Assembly (NCBI GenBank): GCA_011009095.1
Contig: VTPC01089975.1
Location: forward strand, 135,644 to 199,643
Direction: 5' to 3'
From: Ignelater luminosus
Taxonomy: Eukaryota > Arthropoda > Insecta > Coleoptera > Elateridae
Length of the DNA stretch: 64,000 bases
Every line of letters starts with the position of its first letter. Position 1 is the first letter of the stretch. A model generated the notes under the pieces. That model was not told the DNA's origin. It saw nothing but the letters and a program-made list of their open reading frames with translations, and did no database searches. Below, in pieces: positions 1-14,110 of this stretch. The translations under genes and the position numbers were made by a program.

Positions 1-1854
1 TCGAACTCAAAGCTTGCTCCAGTTGAAATAGAAAAAAGTGTCCTGGTTCGAGTAGTTGATATCAATCAAGGACCTCTGGCGTCTTGGAACGTCTTAGCCG
101 TTATTTGGACATCAATACTTTTGGACAGTAGTAGAGATAGCACTTTACAAAAAATTCCATCAATCTTGCATATATTCCTTTAACGATGCAAAATTTTGTT
201 TTGTGGGTGCTTTACATAACTCAAAATGCGTATTGGTCTGTTTCTTCGCTTAATGAGCGTCTAACAAACATACCAACGTTAGCATGCCAAAAAGTGCTGA
301 AACTGAACACTTCAGCTCCTGGTGCTAAAACTACATCGAAGATTTGGAGTTTCAAGTGTAATTACCTACCTTACAGTCTCGAACTAGACTTTCAAACTTC
401 CTTTTTCTCTACATGGCAAAATAAACAAACAATTTTTTCTCTTCCAGAAGTCTTTCTTCTGTACCTTAAGATTATTTGAACGCTTGTCGAACTTTACCAT
501 CCCATAAAGTAATCCTGCAGATCTTTGATTAGTCGGATGATTTTTCAGGTTAATTTTTATTCTTCTATTTCTAGTCTACCCTACATCCTGATCGTAGGCT
601 TATGTACAAACTCAATCCTATAACGGCATTTTCCTAAAGCTGCCAAATCTTTAAATACGAAACTACAAATCGGATACTTAGTAAAGATTCTGCAAACACT
701 TTGTCTTTTTTAAAAATGTCCCAAAGAATATAAGCTTTAAGTCCCCAAAAAGAGTAGATCAACTACTGGACAAAGATATTAAAAAAGTGCATCAGATTAT
801 CACAACAGAAGATACCTGCAGCATCCTTAGTGTTTTTCAGAATTCATACCAAGGCATTTTCGTGAATAAATCTAACTTGACTTAGAGAAATATTAAATTC
901 AGAACAACAGGGACTTTTCTCAAAGTCATTATTCGTGAGGACGGTGAGGTTGGAACTCGGGGAGTTATAGAAAATCTAAACAAAATTGCAAAAAATACAA
1001 AACGAATTATATTAAGAATCTAGTTCCAATGATAATTGTTCCAATAAAAGAATAAGTGCTGTCCAAAAAGGATTATCTACAAAATCAGCAATAGCGACGC
1101 CTCTTCTTTTTTTAAAATACTTTCTGCTCCAGTTAAGACTTTCATTTAAATATCTAAGAGCTAGAAACGATATGGTATTAACGAAATAAGAAAACTTGTA
1201 AGTTCTATTCTATTAAAGTGGATTAGAAATCACAAAAAGTGTCCGAACACTTTCATGTAGGGGAATATCTTGGGTATGTACATATCAATCCTTCGTGTAG
1301 GCTCCAATCAGGAATCGAACCCTTATCATAAGTTTGTATTTAAAAGATTTGATTTGCATATATTACTATTTAGGTGAAGAAGAAATAGTCTATACTTCAC
1401 GCTTATGTATAGAAATTAATAATATGTGCCCAACGACAGATCCTTGAGAAACTCCAATTGCTGTGAAACATTAATTCCACTTAATCCAATATAATCATTT
1501 TAAAAAAATTGATTGTTTACTTTGTAAGTTATTAATTTTATTTTAAATCTCCCTCGTATATCTTTTTGTGTACACCAAAAATATAAATTTCTTCAGTTTT
1601 AGATTTTAAAAGAGTAAAAGAGTAACATAAACTTTGTATACTACTGTAAGAATTGTAGAAAGTTACTGTGATTCTGATTATATTCATAAAAGTAAAATTC
1701 TAAATTCAGTGAAACTACCACATTTATAAAAGTGTAAAATTGTTTTAGACGTTTGTAGTTTTTTTGGGGGGAATAAGTAGAATAAAGTGGAATTATGAGA
1801 AGAATATCTAAAAAGTCATTGATTTTTAAAGTTGAGAGCTTTCAAGTTGCAATT
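1..1854. other. Gene-free AT-rich sequence
   Basis: No coding signal. A 97-codon frame near the left edge has no recognisable domain. Near 1308-1322 the minus strand reads GGTTCGATTCC, like a tRNA B-box, but no tRNA fold surrounds it. Confidence 0.6.
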
Positions 1855-2290
1855 CGCGCGTCATATATCTTTTACCCGAGATGGCGACACGGTCTGCCGC
1901 AGGATGAAGCATAACTTCCGAGCTAAATCCATCAGCAAAGCTTCTGTAAGTTAAATTAGTAGAAAAGAAACGACAATTGTTAATTATTTCTTGTAGGTGA
2001 TGAATCTAACATATGTTGTCTGCATGGAACAATTGAGCTGTTCAATTTCAATTTGTCTGATTGCCGACATAATGAATCTTTGTCGAAATCAGCTTAACTA
2101 ACGCTGAAGTGATCAATCATTGTGTCGCGGGTGCCACGTAGAACAAGCACCTGGTGGTTATTTCTAGTAAAAAAGCGGCGAGTTTATTTTATTTCGCGTT
2201 TTTGTGTATGTATTTTTCGTTAGATCTCTGTACTCCCCTAATTATAGACGAACCACGGCCTCGGGCAAATAGATTACGTCACAAGTGTTA
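1855..2290. promoter_or_regulatory. Candidate conserved non-coding island 1
   Basis: This is less AT-rich and more complex than the surrounding intron. It has several Sox-like words (ACAATTGTT near 1974, AACAATTGAG near 2029, CTTTGTCG near 2091) and CGAGATGGCG near 1880, resembling a YY1/Pho site. No open frame. Enhancer function is inference from composition and context. Confidence 0.3.
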
Positions 2291-5200
2291 TTTTTGATAT
2301 TATCCCTCTAAAAATATAACCGAGATCTATTAAAACATATTCTTGGTGCTAAAGACGGAACTGCTCAAAATTGTGCCAATTATTGACGTTGGTTGATTAC
2401 GTTTTCGAAACACAATTTTTATGACTCAAAATTTTATTACTTTTTTTTAAAGCTTTGAGACTCCTTGTTATTTTCAAGACATTTAAAACTGGATAAATAG
2501 GTCTTAATCTCCACCGCGTTAATCTCCTAGTCGCATTCTTTCCTTTCAATTTATACGCACAGACATCGTGCGTAATTGTCTTCCGCATGGTTTGCTTTAA
2601 CTGTTTTTACTATTACACATTACGAGCTGTTGTAATAATAATTACAATTAAAATGATAATGAACGATTGAGACATTTAATGTTAAGTTTCACCACGCGTT
2701 TCAGCCGCACTAAAAGTTGAAGCTTTTCGTACAGTTGATAGTTGTCGCGAGTATTAAAATAACTACAAAATAAAAGAGTCCGACATAATGAAGATGACAT
2801 TTCAGGAATGTCATTGAAAAGACGTTTCTTGAACACACTGGAGTCCACACAAACTCCACAGCTGTGATATTCATTCACATTAAGCGGATAAAATTAGAAT
2901 CTGTCCTCCTGCATTAGAATATTGCACTTTTGAACCAAATTATTTACCAGATTATCTTGTGTAAAACGAATTTATGCAATTCAGAAAATCAAGGCTTACT
3001 AGATGTGCACGTTTTCAAGAAACAAACTTCAATTTTGTTGTTCTAACTAATTTTTTCGAGATAAATGTTATGCATTTTATTATTAAAGATAATTATTGTT
3101 AAGCAAATTATTTTTTAAACACTGATACAAACTAGATAATACGCTTAAAAACAGCTAAAGAATTTTTACGTTCGAACGCACTGACCTATGATAATTACTG
3201 GACTATTTCCAGATTTTCAAGCAACACTTCGCTCGTTTAGTAATACAGGCACGAAGGCTAAAATTTCAACAGCATCATAGTTTACTAACGTCGAAGCTTG
3301 AAGGAAAAAAATATTTTTAGTTGATTATTGGGGAAATTTTATTACAATCTACGTAAAACCTAGAGATAGGACAAAATGGAAGCCAGAAATCATAAATAAT
3401 AAGAAGGAGATTCACATCCTTTCTTCTTATCTTTATTGTTATGATTATTGTTTCTCTTGATTATTAAGAAATTCCAAACATCATAACTATTATAGTTTTC
3501 CAGTTATTTTAAGGTGATGAGAGATTCACTTTAAGTGTCTATTTTGGTTTAGAATATGATAGAGCATTAATTATTTTCCTCAAAATCTTTATTGTTTATC
3601 GACTTATGGGAGCCAGTTAATGATAATGCGTGTTTTAAATAATAAAAGCATCTTATGCAAAGGTCATAAAATTTAATAAAACATTGATGCGCTATAAAGT
3701 GAATTGTGATTAAACGTTCTGGGTATTTATAGAATAATCTGTTCATTAGAAATTTAAAGCTTGGATTTTCTAAGATTTTTTCTGAAGATTAATTTTATTT
3801 TTTTTAGATAAAAGGCTTCTTGGAATTATACAACTGTTTAGGATTATATCGCAAACAATCTTATTTAGTTTTCTACATCCTTGATTTTCATATTTAATGG
3901 GACACGGCAGATTTCATCCAAATAATACATATGATGTGAAATCCAACAGCAGAATTCTGATTTAGAACTATCACTATTAGCAGCCTTTGATAACATGCTT
4001 CCTGCGAATTTTAACAATCAAATAGAGTAAAGATTTTCAGATGAAGTGCCAAAAAGCGAGTTGAGATAAAATCTAAGAGTTGAAAGCGTGCAAGAAGTCA
4101 AACCAATGATTTATTACTATATCACATAAATCTAACACGTCAAGCATTAATTTCTTGTAATGCAACATATCCTATTTTTCTTGCTTTCGTGTTGGGATAC
4201 TGACCAACGAATAAAATCATTAAATGGGCCTCCAACCAATAATTCACATTTGAAAAGGATTTCAAGAAGAAGATTCAAAGATAAAGTTTAACTTTATAAA
4301 TTTTTTGATATCAGTACAGATTGTCTGCAAAATAGTTTTTCATCAGTATCTATTCTTAGATCTACTTTATACGGGAGGTGACTCATCAAGTCGCAAATCT
4401 TTGAGCAGAAGAAGCTTGGTGAGAGTTGCTTAAAGCTTGTAAAAGTAGAGAATCCGTTGGTCCGCGTTTATAACAAATTCTCCTGCAAAAACAGTTTAAA
4501 TAGGATTGACAGTCTGCGAGATTCAAGAGCAGAACAGAGCCAGAGGCCACAACAAGACGAATAGAAACGGACTAAGACCAAAGACAATGGGTCGAGTCGC
4601 GGTAACCGAAAACTGAAAAAAATAGATTATGGTAGTCAGGATTAATTCCCATTGATATGAAGATCTCGGCAGTACAGTTTTTAGCCCTAAATCGCATTGT
4701 AGGTATTTATTGAAAGCTGTGTGCACAAAGTAATAAAAATTATTCTTTTGCCTCTACCCATATCTACTGAGATCCTTGGTTTGAACAATAAAAACTGCTA
4801 ACTGCATTTACTGATATGTGATCGACTGTAGAAACAGCGTAATTTGCTTCCCAAAAAATTTGCCTTTAAATCTACTAAATTAGTCTTATTGAAGACATAC
4901 TATGACTACACGTCAATAAAATCCAGTAAACATATCTGATTAAAAAGTATTTATTGCTCACGTTATGTCTATGTTACAGAAAGCTTCAAATACGTTTTGA
5001 TATCAAAATTAAACAACAACCCTTAATATTATATTTCGGCTAAATTGACCACAATTGTATCTAAATGATCGATATCTTTATACCAGCGTGTATTTGTTCT
5101 GTCTAGCAGGATTCTCTTTTTATAAATTAGAATCCCAGCTGCCGGGACCTTCAAGAGTGAGCAAAAACTTGTAAAATTGCAGACGTCGTGATTACAACAC

Positions 5201-8200
5201 TGAAGAAAAAGCTGTCACGTACTGTAATTGTAATCACACTGTATTGTTTTTGGACCTGTCCTCTTTAAATAGCCCACAGACAAACTAATTCCCGGTAAGT
5301 CCCATTGGGACAATCAAACTTTCTATGTGATGCAAAATAAATACAGCAACTATACCATTCTTACGACGCTATTTGCCATTAGGAACAGATTACTGCGAGT
5401 TAATTGCTTCTATTGCTTAATTATCAGATGTGATTATAGCGACAATCTAGAAAAACTAAATTGTTACAAGAAATCTTCAATCTTAGATTGTAACGTCCAA
5501 ATAACATTAAGAATCAAGCTATAGTAAGTAATGAGAATTACAAGTTTCAATAAATAGTTTTAGATTTTGACAAAATTAAGGATATTAGGGTTTGCGTTCT
5601 AACAATAGACAAGTTAAGGTTAGAAAAATAGTTGCAAGCAAAAGTCTGTGGGATTATACAATCTCTTTAGCTGCCAATGAGGAAACTTGCAAATGTTCCA
5701 CCCACTATACAACCTAGATAAGTTTTAGTTGGCACCTTTCGACTTGCAATTGTTAGGAACAATAAAGAAAAATAAAATGGAAGCTAAATATAACATGTAA
5801 GAGATACTAAAAATGTGCTGACAATGAGGTTGCGGGGTAAAACACATTAGGACAGACTCTGTATTGTGTTTTCCTGGTCATGCCAAAATTGGGATTGAAA
5901 GATTCCATTATATCATAAACATACAATGTCCTCTTCTTATCACATTTGCATGAATTGTCTATTGTTTGCATCAAGATATTTCAAAACGTATTAGAACAAA
6001 AAAGGTTTTTCTCGGGTACAGGTCCGTATTTACCGCTTTGTTAAGTAATGAAGCTTCATCAACGTCAATAGCCTCCTCTAGCAATTTATCAATATTTCAT
6101 TTTAAATTCAAATACATCATAGGATTAATGTGTAGCGATCAAAACAAAACGGTTAGATTCCAAACTCCATATAAGTATACGAATAGAAAATCGACAGATG
6201 GATTCTTTGAATGTTGAAATCCCTAGTAGAAATGTAACTTCGAAATATTTCAGTACGTGTCTGAAACTAGATACAATGTTAAGTGTAATTTATTAATTTT
6301 GTAGGATAACGAAGTAGCATGATTGGTTTCAAACTGGTTTCAGCTTCTTGCCTGTGAGGCAGTCAATGCCCTGGAATATTATTTAATTCCAACATTCTGT
6401 ATTTAAATGATCTGACAAGTGCAGTTTGCTTTTCTCATTGCTTTTCGATTTTTTATCTTGTAGTGTACCTTTAATCTGCATATTTGTAACAAATTCATGT
6501 CATTTATTGTGTTACAAGATCGTTTAAAACTGTACGCCGAGCTTTATTTATTATTAATACAATTAGAAGTTGTTTTTATTCATACTCTAAAGGTAGCTAA
6601 CCTTACATTAATGCAGATCCAATAAAACAATTTATTTTGCATTTTAATCAAGAATAATGAATATTATTGGTATTAATATAACTGTTATGATTAATTTTCA
6701 ATAATTAATTCAGTGTTGTAATTGAACGGTTAAAACTTGCTCTTAATTTACTTAATTTATTTATTATTTATCAACCTACAAACAAACAAGAATAACTTAA
6801 CGCTTGCAAAAACAATTAAAAAAATCTATTCTAGCAAAGCAGTATAAAACGAGTTCAGAAGATAGATACCTTCTCTGAAAACGAGATGACATTTGTACCT
6901 TTTTAGCCGCGTGTTTAAAAACTGCGACATGTCGATTAACACATTTTCAGTCTCCCTATATTTTTTAACACATTTCACCCTTTAGCAGACAAAACATCCT
7001 TTTTACTGATTTTACAGTTTTTTTCCAAGTCAGTCAACACGTCTTTTGGTTCAAAAACGCAGACGCTTCAGCAGATGTGTGTTTAGGAAGAAAAAAAAGT
7101 TATTTGTTCGTAGGCATGTGGAAGGTAAAATCGGTTTGTTATTATTCATAGTTAAAAAATGAAGAATGTGAACCGGATGCGGCGTAATCTGTGAAAGATG
7201 TGCCTTATCACGTCTGAAGGGGTTGTTAAGAGACGTTCTTTCTTTATTATTTTTTTATTCACCTTTTTGACTATTCCCAACCCCCTCGGTTTATAAGAAC
7301 GCAACGGATATGAAATCTGAAACAAAACATTACTTTTTTGAAGTGCCAAAAAATTCGTGGCGACATTAAGTAAGACAAAACAAGCGAACGGCTTTCAGGA
7401 AGTGTTTTAATTTTAAATGAAAAATGGATAGGCGTGCTTACAGCATGTAAAATAGCACGCTAAACGATCGAAATACTGGATAATATTTATATTTTCCTCA
7501 GTTAATACTCTATACTAAATTCAATTTCACGTGCGATTGCTTTAAATCGCGCCACATGGGCTTGGAAAATATAAACGACATTACAATATGCGGGCTATTT
7601 TGGGCAAAACGGAGGAGAAGCACAAATTAGAAGCGTAAATAAAAATTTTAATATATCGCTACCCATAAAACACGTTGAGCCAGGAGAAGCAGCAATAAAA
7701 GAAATAATAGCGAATTTCAACGCACTCTACGACGTGTAAACAACACATTCATATACATTCTTCAATTAAGAGTGCTCCAGATGCCAAAAATAACAAGATT
7801 TGTCAAGAAAACATTTTATTTTATAGGCCCGCACGATGTCTTGTTGATTTCGCTTTCAATTTAATTTTTTTGTTTCATAATTCCGTGGTTTGTATCTAAA
7901 ACGAAGTTCCTTGCGGTTCTTACAAATAAAGTAAACTTGTGATGAGTGATGGAGAACTCGAAAATATTGTTAAGTAAATATTGTAGGCAGTTACACTAAG
8001 CAATAAATTAAAATTAATTAAATTTCTTTTATATTTATCTTCTCGAGATGATTTAGGAAGCAAAAGATTTAGGTATATGGTTTGTATAAATTTATATTTA
8101 ATAAATTCTCGAGTACAAAAAAGAATTGCCAAGAAATCTCAGTATATCTTCTCGAGGGAAAGCTGCAATTTCCCTTTCGTTTTCATTGTTTCTATGAAAT

Positions 8201-9029
8201 ATAATTTAGTCGTTGCGTAGGAAACTTTATTTTAGCTAAATAGATATCCTACTTAACCGTCAAGATGACTTAATTAAAAAAAGTCGAAATATTTTTGAGT
8301 CGAACTGGTTTGCTGGACTAGAAATCTAAACCAGTCTAGGGGTCAAGTACAATCGAAATCCAAAATCCCAATCTTTTTCCAGGTCGAAAAATAAATAAAT
8401 CACTTATACATATAGGGACCAAATTATCCATAGACTAAGGGGCCAAACTGGCAAAATATTATTATAATAGTTATATGTGCTTAAGGTTCAATTAAACATT
8501 GAAGTCCCACAAGGATCAAACAGGGATCTCTGTTGTTCCTCCTCTAGAAGTCTGTAACAACTTAATTTTCTATTGATTCATTATAATAGCATCAAGCTAA
8601 CTCTTTTTTAAATTGACAGTAAGAGTATTAGTATATTGAAACACAAACAAAATCTACGTCTAAATCTAAATACACAAAATACTAAATATGTTGGGCAAAG
8701 CGATAAGAAATAAAATGAGAGAAAAATGTCACAGGCAAATCAACTGTTGAAGGAATATGTTTAAAAGTTCCAATATTGGTTACCCACTCTTGGGACAAGT
8801 ATTTAAAGGAATAGATTTGTCGAGATTAATCATAGTTGTGTCACAAACAACTCCAAATGGTAAAATCTACTTACTAAGGTAGTAGCACCTTCTAAAATAG
8901 TTTCTCTGAATTGATCAGCCAGTGATTTTATTTTTCTATGGTGGAATTTTAAAAAGAAGAAGAACGAAAAACATGTCACAAGGGAATAGTGGCTTGCCTA
9001 CCGGAATAGCCATAGCCGGGACAACAAGC
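2291..9029. other. Gene-free AT-rich sequence
   Basis: About 6.7 kb with only short chance frames. One small hairpin (ACTGGTTT at 8304 and AAACCAGT ending 8335) is noted. I see no exon, RNA gene or clear transposon. Confidence 0.55.
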
Positions 9030-9850
9030 AAATAAATGTCAAAATGCCGTCGAAGGCAGTAGATCGTTCAGAAGTTAATCTCCTCTTCAGTTACAAGATA
9101 GTAAATCTGGAGTGGAATGATCGAGAATCGCAAACGCAAGAACCTTTAGAAGAAGATAAAGGATGTATGGTGGATAATAGTAATAGAGATACGATAAATG
9201 TTCCGAGAAAGCTAACAGCAAGAAATTAACCGCCGCGCCGGCTGTAATATTAAGTAGTGAATGGTCTCGTTCATTCGCAGCGAGTTGTGGACATACAATC
9301 TAGCCGAGTTTAGATCTGAACGAGGCGTTGGCATGCGTGGTGATGGATTTGATGATAGCAGTAGTAATAGTTTCACCGCAAACCATTCCCATCGAAGACC
9401 CCCAGAAGAGGTCCCTCTGCATGATATCTTTGTCCAACTAAGTCGCTTTGGTGGATCTCGGAACTCCCTGGAGAAGACGGCAAACTAGATCAAGTGGTAG
9501 TGAAGAATATAACATACGTACTTTCGCTCGTTTCGGTGGTGAACGATCCATTGCAGAACCAACTTGGAAAACACGAGCAGTTTAGTGACGGCTACAGATG
9601 GCTGCAGAAATGGTTTGGGCTTCCTGATATCCCAAAGGACAAGTTCCAATTAGGGTGACAGAGGCACCTTACCAACAAGTCTTCATTATTTCGAACAACA
9701 ACAGACTCTGTGACAAAATATGCAGGGCCCCATACAAATACGTGTTGAATCTTCCATATCCGATACCACCCCTTTCTTACGAATAACGAACAGATAGTCA
9801 AAAAGATCTATGCCGTTCTGTCAGTAGTCAGGTTTTTGGTGGTCTGTGGG
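9030..9850 (+). repeat. Possible dispersed repeat remnant, copy 1
   Basis: This is less AT-rich than its surroundings. TCTCCTCTTCAGT at 9079-9091, followed by AGATAGTA, ATCT and GTGGAATG, recurs at 63542. GAGTTGTGGACA at 9282-9293 recurs at 63684, in the same order. Plus-strand frames (9044-9229 and 9261-9488) are short and match no family I know. A diverged transposon or retroelement piece is possible; a host exon is not supported. Confidence 0.4.
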
Positions 9851-12800
9851 TGCTCAAAGACTCTTATAGAGACTAAAGTCTGGTACTTAAAGCAGTCTGA
9901 CTTGACTAAGCTGTCTTTTGATTAGCTTAGCTCGTTGAAAAATTCCCGTAATAACAGGCCCCAATTCTTTGAATATAATTAAGTTGAGTTTTAATTCTCT
10001 TAACCAGTAGACCTTTTTAGTAACATTTTTTGACTTATTTTTAAACTACGACAGTTTCAATCAACCCCGATTTCAGTACTGTTCAGAGAGAGGAGTTGCC
10101 TGTATCAACTTGAAGCTAGTGCTCATCATCAGGTTTAAATCAAGCAATCAAGTTGCAAATTATTCGTAAATGCCATCAAGAATCTTTTAGAGGAGATGGT
10201 TTGGCACCCGAAACTAGCTAAGGTCGTGAGCTTCTCGAGAAATTTCAGAAAATTCGTACAGTTTGATTTTGAGATACACAGTTCAGTAAATCATAAACTG
10301 AGATGATTCCGTAAAAAGTAATTAGCAACTCAGCAAAATATAAAATAATATTTGATTTTTTCAGATTACTTGTCTTGGCCAATTTTTCCTTACATGCCTA
10401 TTTTAGTAATTCAAAATTCTTTCTAACTTTATGTGTTTTGTTTTGGGCATTATGTAAATACTTCAGCTCTTATTTTCTACTGCATACCGAACCGAGTGAT
10501 TATTCGAATCTCTCAGTTCGAAGTCGTTCTGAATTTCAAGATTTTTCCAGTTTTAAGATTTATTGTGTTTACATTTTGACAGATGTCCATCAATCACATA
10601 TCTTCCCTGCGTTAATTAAGAAACTTACAAGAAGATAGGCAATTATATTTCTTAAACTATTTTTAAATTCATTTAACATTTAATTCTAACATTTCCAGTT
10701 TCTCAATGCAGAAGTGACACACTGAAAAAAAACTTTCTTGGTAGGTATTTACTTCGATTTAATCGAATATAGCTTGTTCATATTTTCATTTTACTTTTAA
10801 TTATTTAATTATGAAGACTAATATAAAGTTTATGAAACTAATAACTATATTGAATATTTTCCAAGTTGATTTTTCTAAAATCAAGTATTACAGGATGCGT
10901 TTGGTTAATAACCTCACGATCCTGTGGTAAAACAATAATTAGTATAGGAGTAGGTATGCACGGATCGCAATTATGGCTATATGTGGAACTTGGTTACAAA
11001 TTAATGCAGTCTTAGAAGCTCAAGAGGTACATACAGGTGACTTACTAACTTACAGTGTCGTGTACTCGCATTACAGACTAGTGACTTGCATGTATAATTG
11101 TGTTAAATTGCCCGCACTTTCAGATAAGCGCTAATTTAATAATGCAGGTAAAATAAGCCACGTCATACTACATCAGGGAGTGGTTGTAGCTCCTTTAAGT
11201 ACACTTCAATGATTTCGTCATCAATAATGGATATCAGCGTCGCGATTTTATATGTAAAGCTGCTTTAACTGTCATTAATTATTGTTTAATGATGCTTGTA
11301 TTTGACAACGCGCTGTTTATCCGTTACTAATGGAATTTAACCGACTTTTCACATTCTCTTCATTTTATTAAAACAATAATCTAACACCTACACGATTTTC
11401 AGGAATTTCAATTTTTATTTTCACATTTTCTATTGAAAAAAGTATTTTCCTGTATGCAAATTTTATAAGCATGTGGGATGTTAAACACAAGACATGTGCT
11501 CTCTCATCCTGACATATAACAGGAGGAATAGATTGCATTGTGATTAGAAAAAAGTTATCGGGATGTAGTTACAAAAATGTTGACAAGTAGTGTTGCGTGC
11601 AGAACGTCTCCATTTACGTTTGATCGATGTGGTATTAGTAGCAGTCGGATTAAAAACAACTTTATTAATGTTCTAAATGATCTCGTTAGCTTTTCTGGAC
11701 ACTTTAAAACAAATTGTTAAAGCATATAAGGGTACAGAGATAGTTTATTAAAAGGAACATGCATTTAAATCGCTATTTAACATTTTCGAACTACATTCTC
11801 AAGTTTAAAGCTAGAGAATAAAATTAGAAATGTTCCTCTTGCCCATATATTTATTTACTATCTCATAATTAGCTGCCATTGGAACGTTGATTGGCTTAAA
11901 GGAAGAAGCAGTAGGATCCCGTAAAAGCCATGAATTATAGCATTCACCAGACAAATTAAAGTTACATAATAAAATTAATCCGGATACATTTGGTGCATAT
12001 AAATTCTCTTCTTTTATATATCCAAGAATAAAAGCCCTCAAAAGAATATAAGCGATGACGTCACAACACAACACAACCGTACCTCTCTTATCTTTATTAA
12101 TGACTCCATCTACAACTAAAATTAGAACAAAAGCGTCGGAGTACTAAGCTTAGAGTGCTACCGTTTTAAAAACTTATATTTTTAGATTTATAATATGACA
12201 AAAAATATTATGAAAAATATTCGACAACAATTTTTACTGCCACTCATAAACTTTCATGGACTAGTGTAACTATGAAATTATGAAATTTTAAAGAATTTAT
12301 TGACTTGTTGTGAAAAGATTACAGTTTAAAATATTATAGAAATATTAATTAATGTTTGAAAGGATGGATTTTTGCAGGTGCTCTGGCAATATTTAAATCG
12401 GTTTTATGGAACTGGAAAAGACCATCTTAAGAGAAGAAAGAAATGTTTAAAAAACCTGCTATAATTATAACCAAATGAATCAAGTAAAATTACATTCTTT
12501 TCGTTTAATATTTATTTAAGAACAAGTTTCAGGTGGCAATTAAGTTATTAATTTTGGAATGCCTTTAATGTGGTTGTTTTTTGCCCTATTTAGACTCACT
12601 GGAAAATTTACAAAAATACGTTTGTTGATATTTAGGAATGCAGCTTTCTGAAAACACTGTGAATAAACTACACATAAAGATTACTAGAAGATAGCAAGTC
12701 ACTTTGCTTTGTGCCAAAACTGAAAATATTGTCAGCTCCTACTAATTAATAAGAACGCAGAAAAATCTGAAAGATAGGTTATTGACGGATGCTATAGATA

Positions 12801-13489
12801 AGGTAGTCTTGGGAATCATTAGATAGATAAGACCAAAGCAGACCAAAACACTTTTGTCCTAGTTGGAAAGCCTCAACGAATTCCTGTAGAAAACCTAAGA
12901 AAGAGAAAAAGTTTATTAGATGAAAAACCAGAAAACCGTCTAATGTACAACTTCTAAATACCACCAAAGTGTTGGGTAATTGCTTTGCTTAGAGCAGTGT
13001 CTCCCAATCCTTTCTGATTGCAGCAAGCTTATGCAAAACAACTAAATTAAATTTTAGATTTTACATTCACGACCTTCTTCGAATATGTGCTCGTAAAAGT
13101 CCTGTATCACACCGAAAGCTCCGTTCTCAACTACTGCAGGGCTATCTTTATCGAGGAACATAGCTGTAACTGCAGAACTAGAAGGTCTTATATTCAGAGA
13201 TATTTCTTACTGACTGTCTCATTTGTTGCGACAATTTTTTCCCTAACAACTGATAAAACCCATGGTTGGCCTTCATCTGTTCGATATGTTCCCACGCCCA
13301 AACTGACTTTATTCTCAAAAGTATCATCTGAAAACACTTTATTTAAACAGAAACTTTAATTGGGGGTTCCAAGCTGTCTTCACCAAATCTACTTTCAGCC
13401 ATTCCTGTAAGATTAGTATTGTGCAATTTAAAACGCTTTTTAAACTAAATGCGGTTGCTGATGCTTGATGATTTTAAGGTTACACATTG
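9851..13489. other. Gene-free AT-rich sequence
   Basis: No supported feature. Open frames of 62-90 codons are scattered on both strands without motifs or splice context. Confidence 0.55.
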
Positions 13490-13522
13490 GATCAAAAGTG
13501 ATCACTTTAGGTGTTCGTCATT
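13490..13522 (+). repeat. Direct repeat, copy 1 (GATCAAAAGTGATCA)
   Basis: GATCAAAAGTGATCA at 13490-13504 and TTCGTCATT at 13514-13522 recur with identical spacing at 14025-14057. The 15-mer is itself a dyad (GATCA/TGATC). This looks like part of a diverged duplicated segment leading into the minisatellite at 14111. Confidence 0.6.
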
Positions 13523-14024
13523 AATTCCTTGGAAATGACTTTGGTATTCAGATACTTTCAGCCATTTCATTGAAATCTCAACTATTTTTGAGAAGCACTG
13601 ATCTAAAGCATCATGTTATGCTATCTGGTGCACGATATTTGATTAGAGTTTTCCTTCTAAGCACTTTTGCAGTTAAGACTTTGTAAATTTTGAAATAAAT
13701 GTTGTTGAGAGTTATTTTGTCATTTGCATTGTTTGCGTATTTAAATCGGGGATGGCAAAGAAAAGGCATCTGGCAATGGCAACTATCAATTTTATTTCTA
13801 CTAACATCATGTCGCTACTGCCTTGATACTCACTTATTTGTTCATACAAAAAATATTGTTGGTCCATTTGTATTTCAATTATTTCCTTGATCATAAAGCC
13901 CATTAACTCTTGTGGATCTTGGACTATTCTTCGCAGCTGAATCTTATTAGATTTTGCTTGGCAGAAAGTAGTCTCAATCTTTGACGTGTTAAACATCATC
14001 TTAAAGATTTTATGCTACGAACCC

Positions 14025-14057
14025 GATCAAAAGTGATCAATCTGAATATTCGTCATT
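14025..14057 (+). repeat. Direct repeat, copy 2 (GATCAAAAGTGATCA)
   Basis: The second copy, 535 bp downstream of the first. It has the same 15-mer and the same TTCGTCATT 24 bp further on. Similarity fades on both sides. Confidence 0.6.
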
Positions 14058-14110
14058 TGGGTGTGACTCAGTTTTTTCGGCAAAATATTGAACTACAGTT
14101 TTTTAACTTT

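Noticed and set aside
1300-1330. tRNA-like B-box GGTTCGATTCC on the minus strand
   Set aside because: No matching A-box, anticodon arm or acceptor pairing could be built around it.
9044-9488. Two adjacent plus-strand frames (61 and 75 codons) as a gene
   Set aside because: Different frames with a stop between, no splice signals, no recognisable family; likely repeat remnant.
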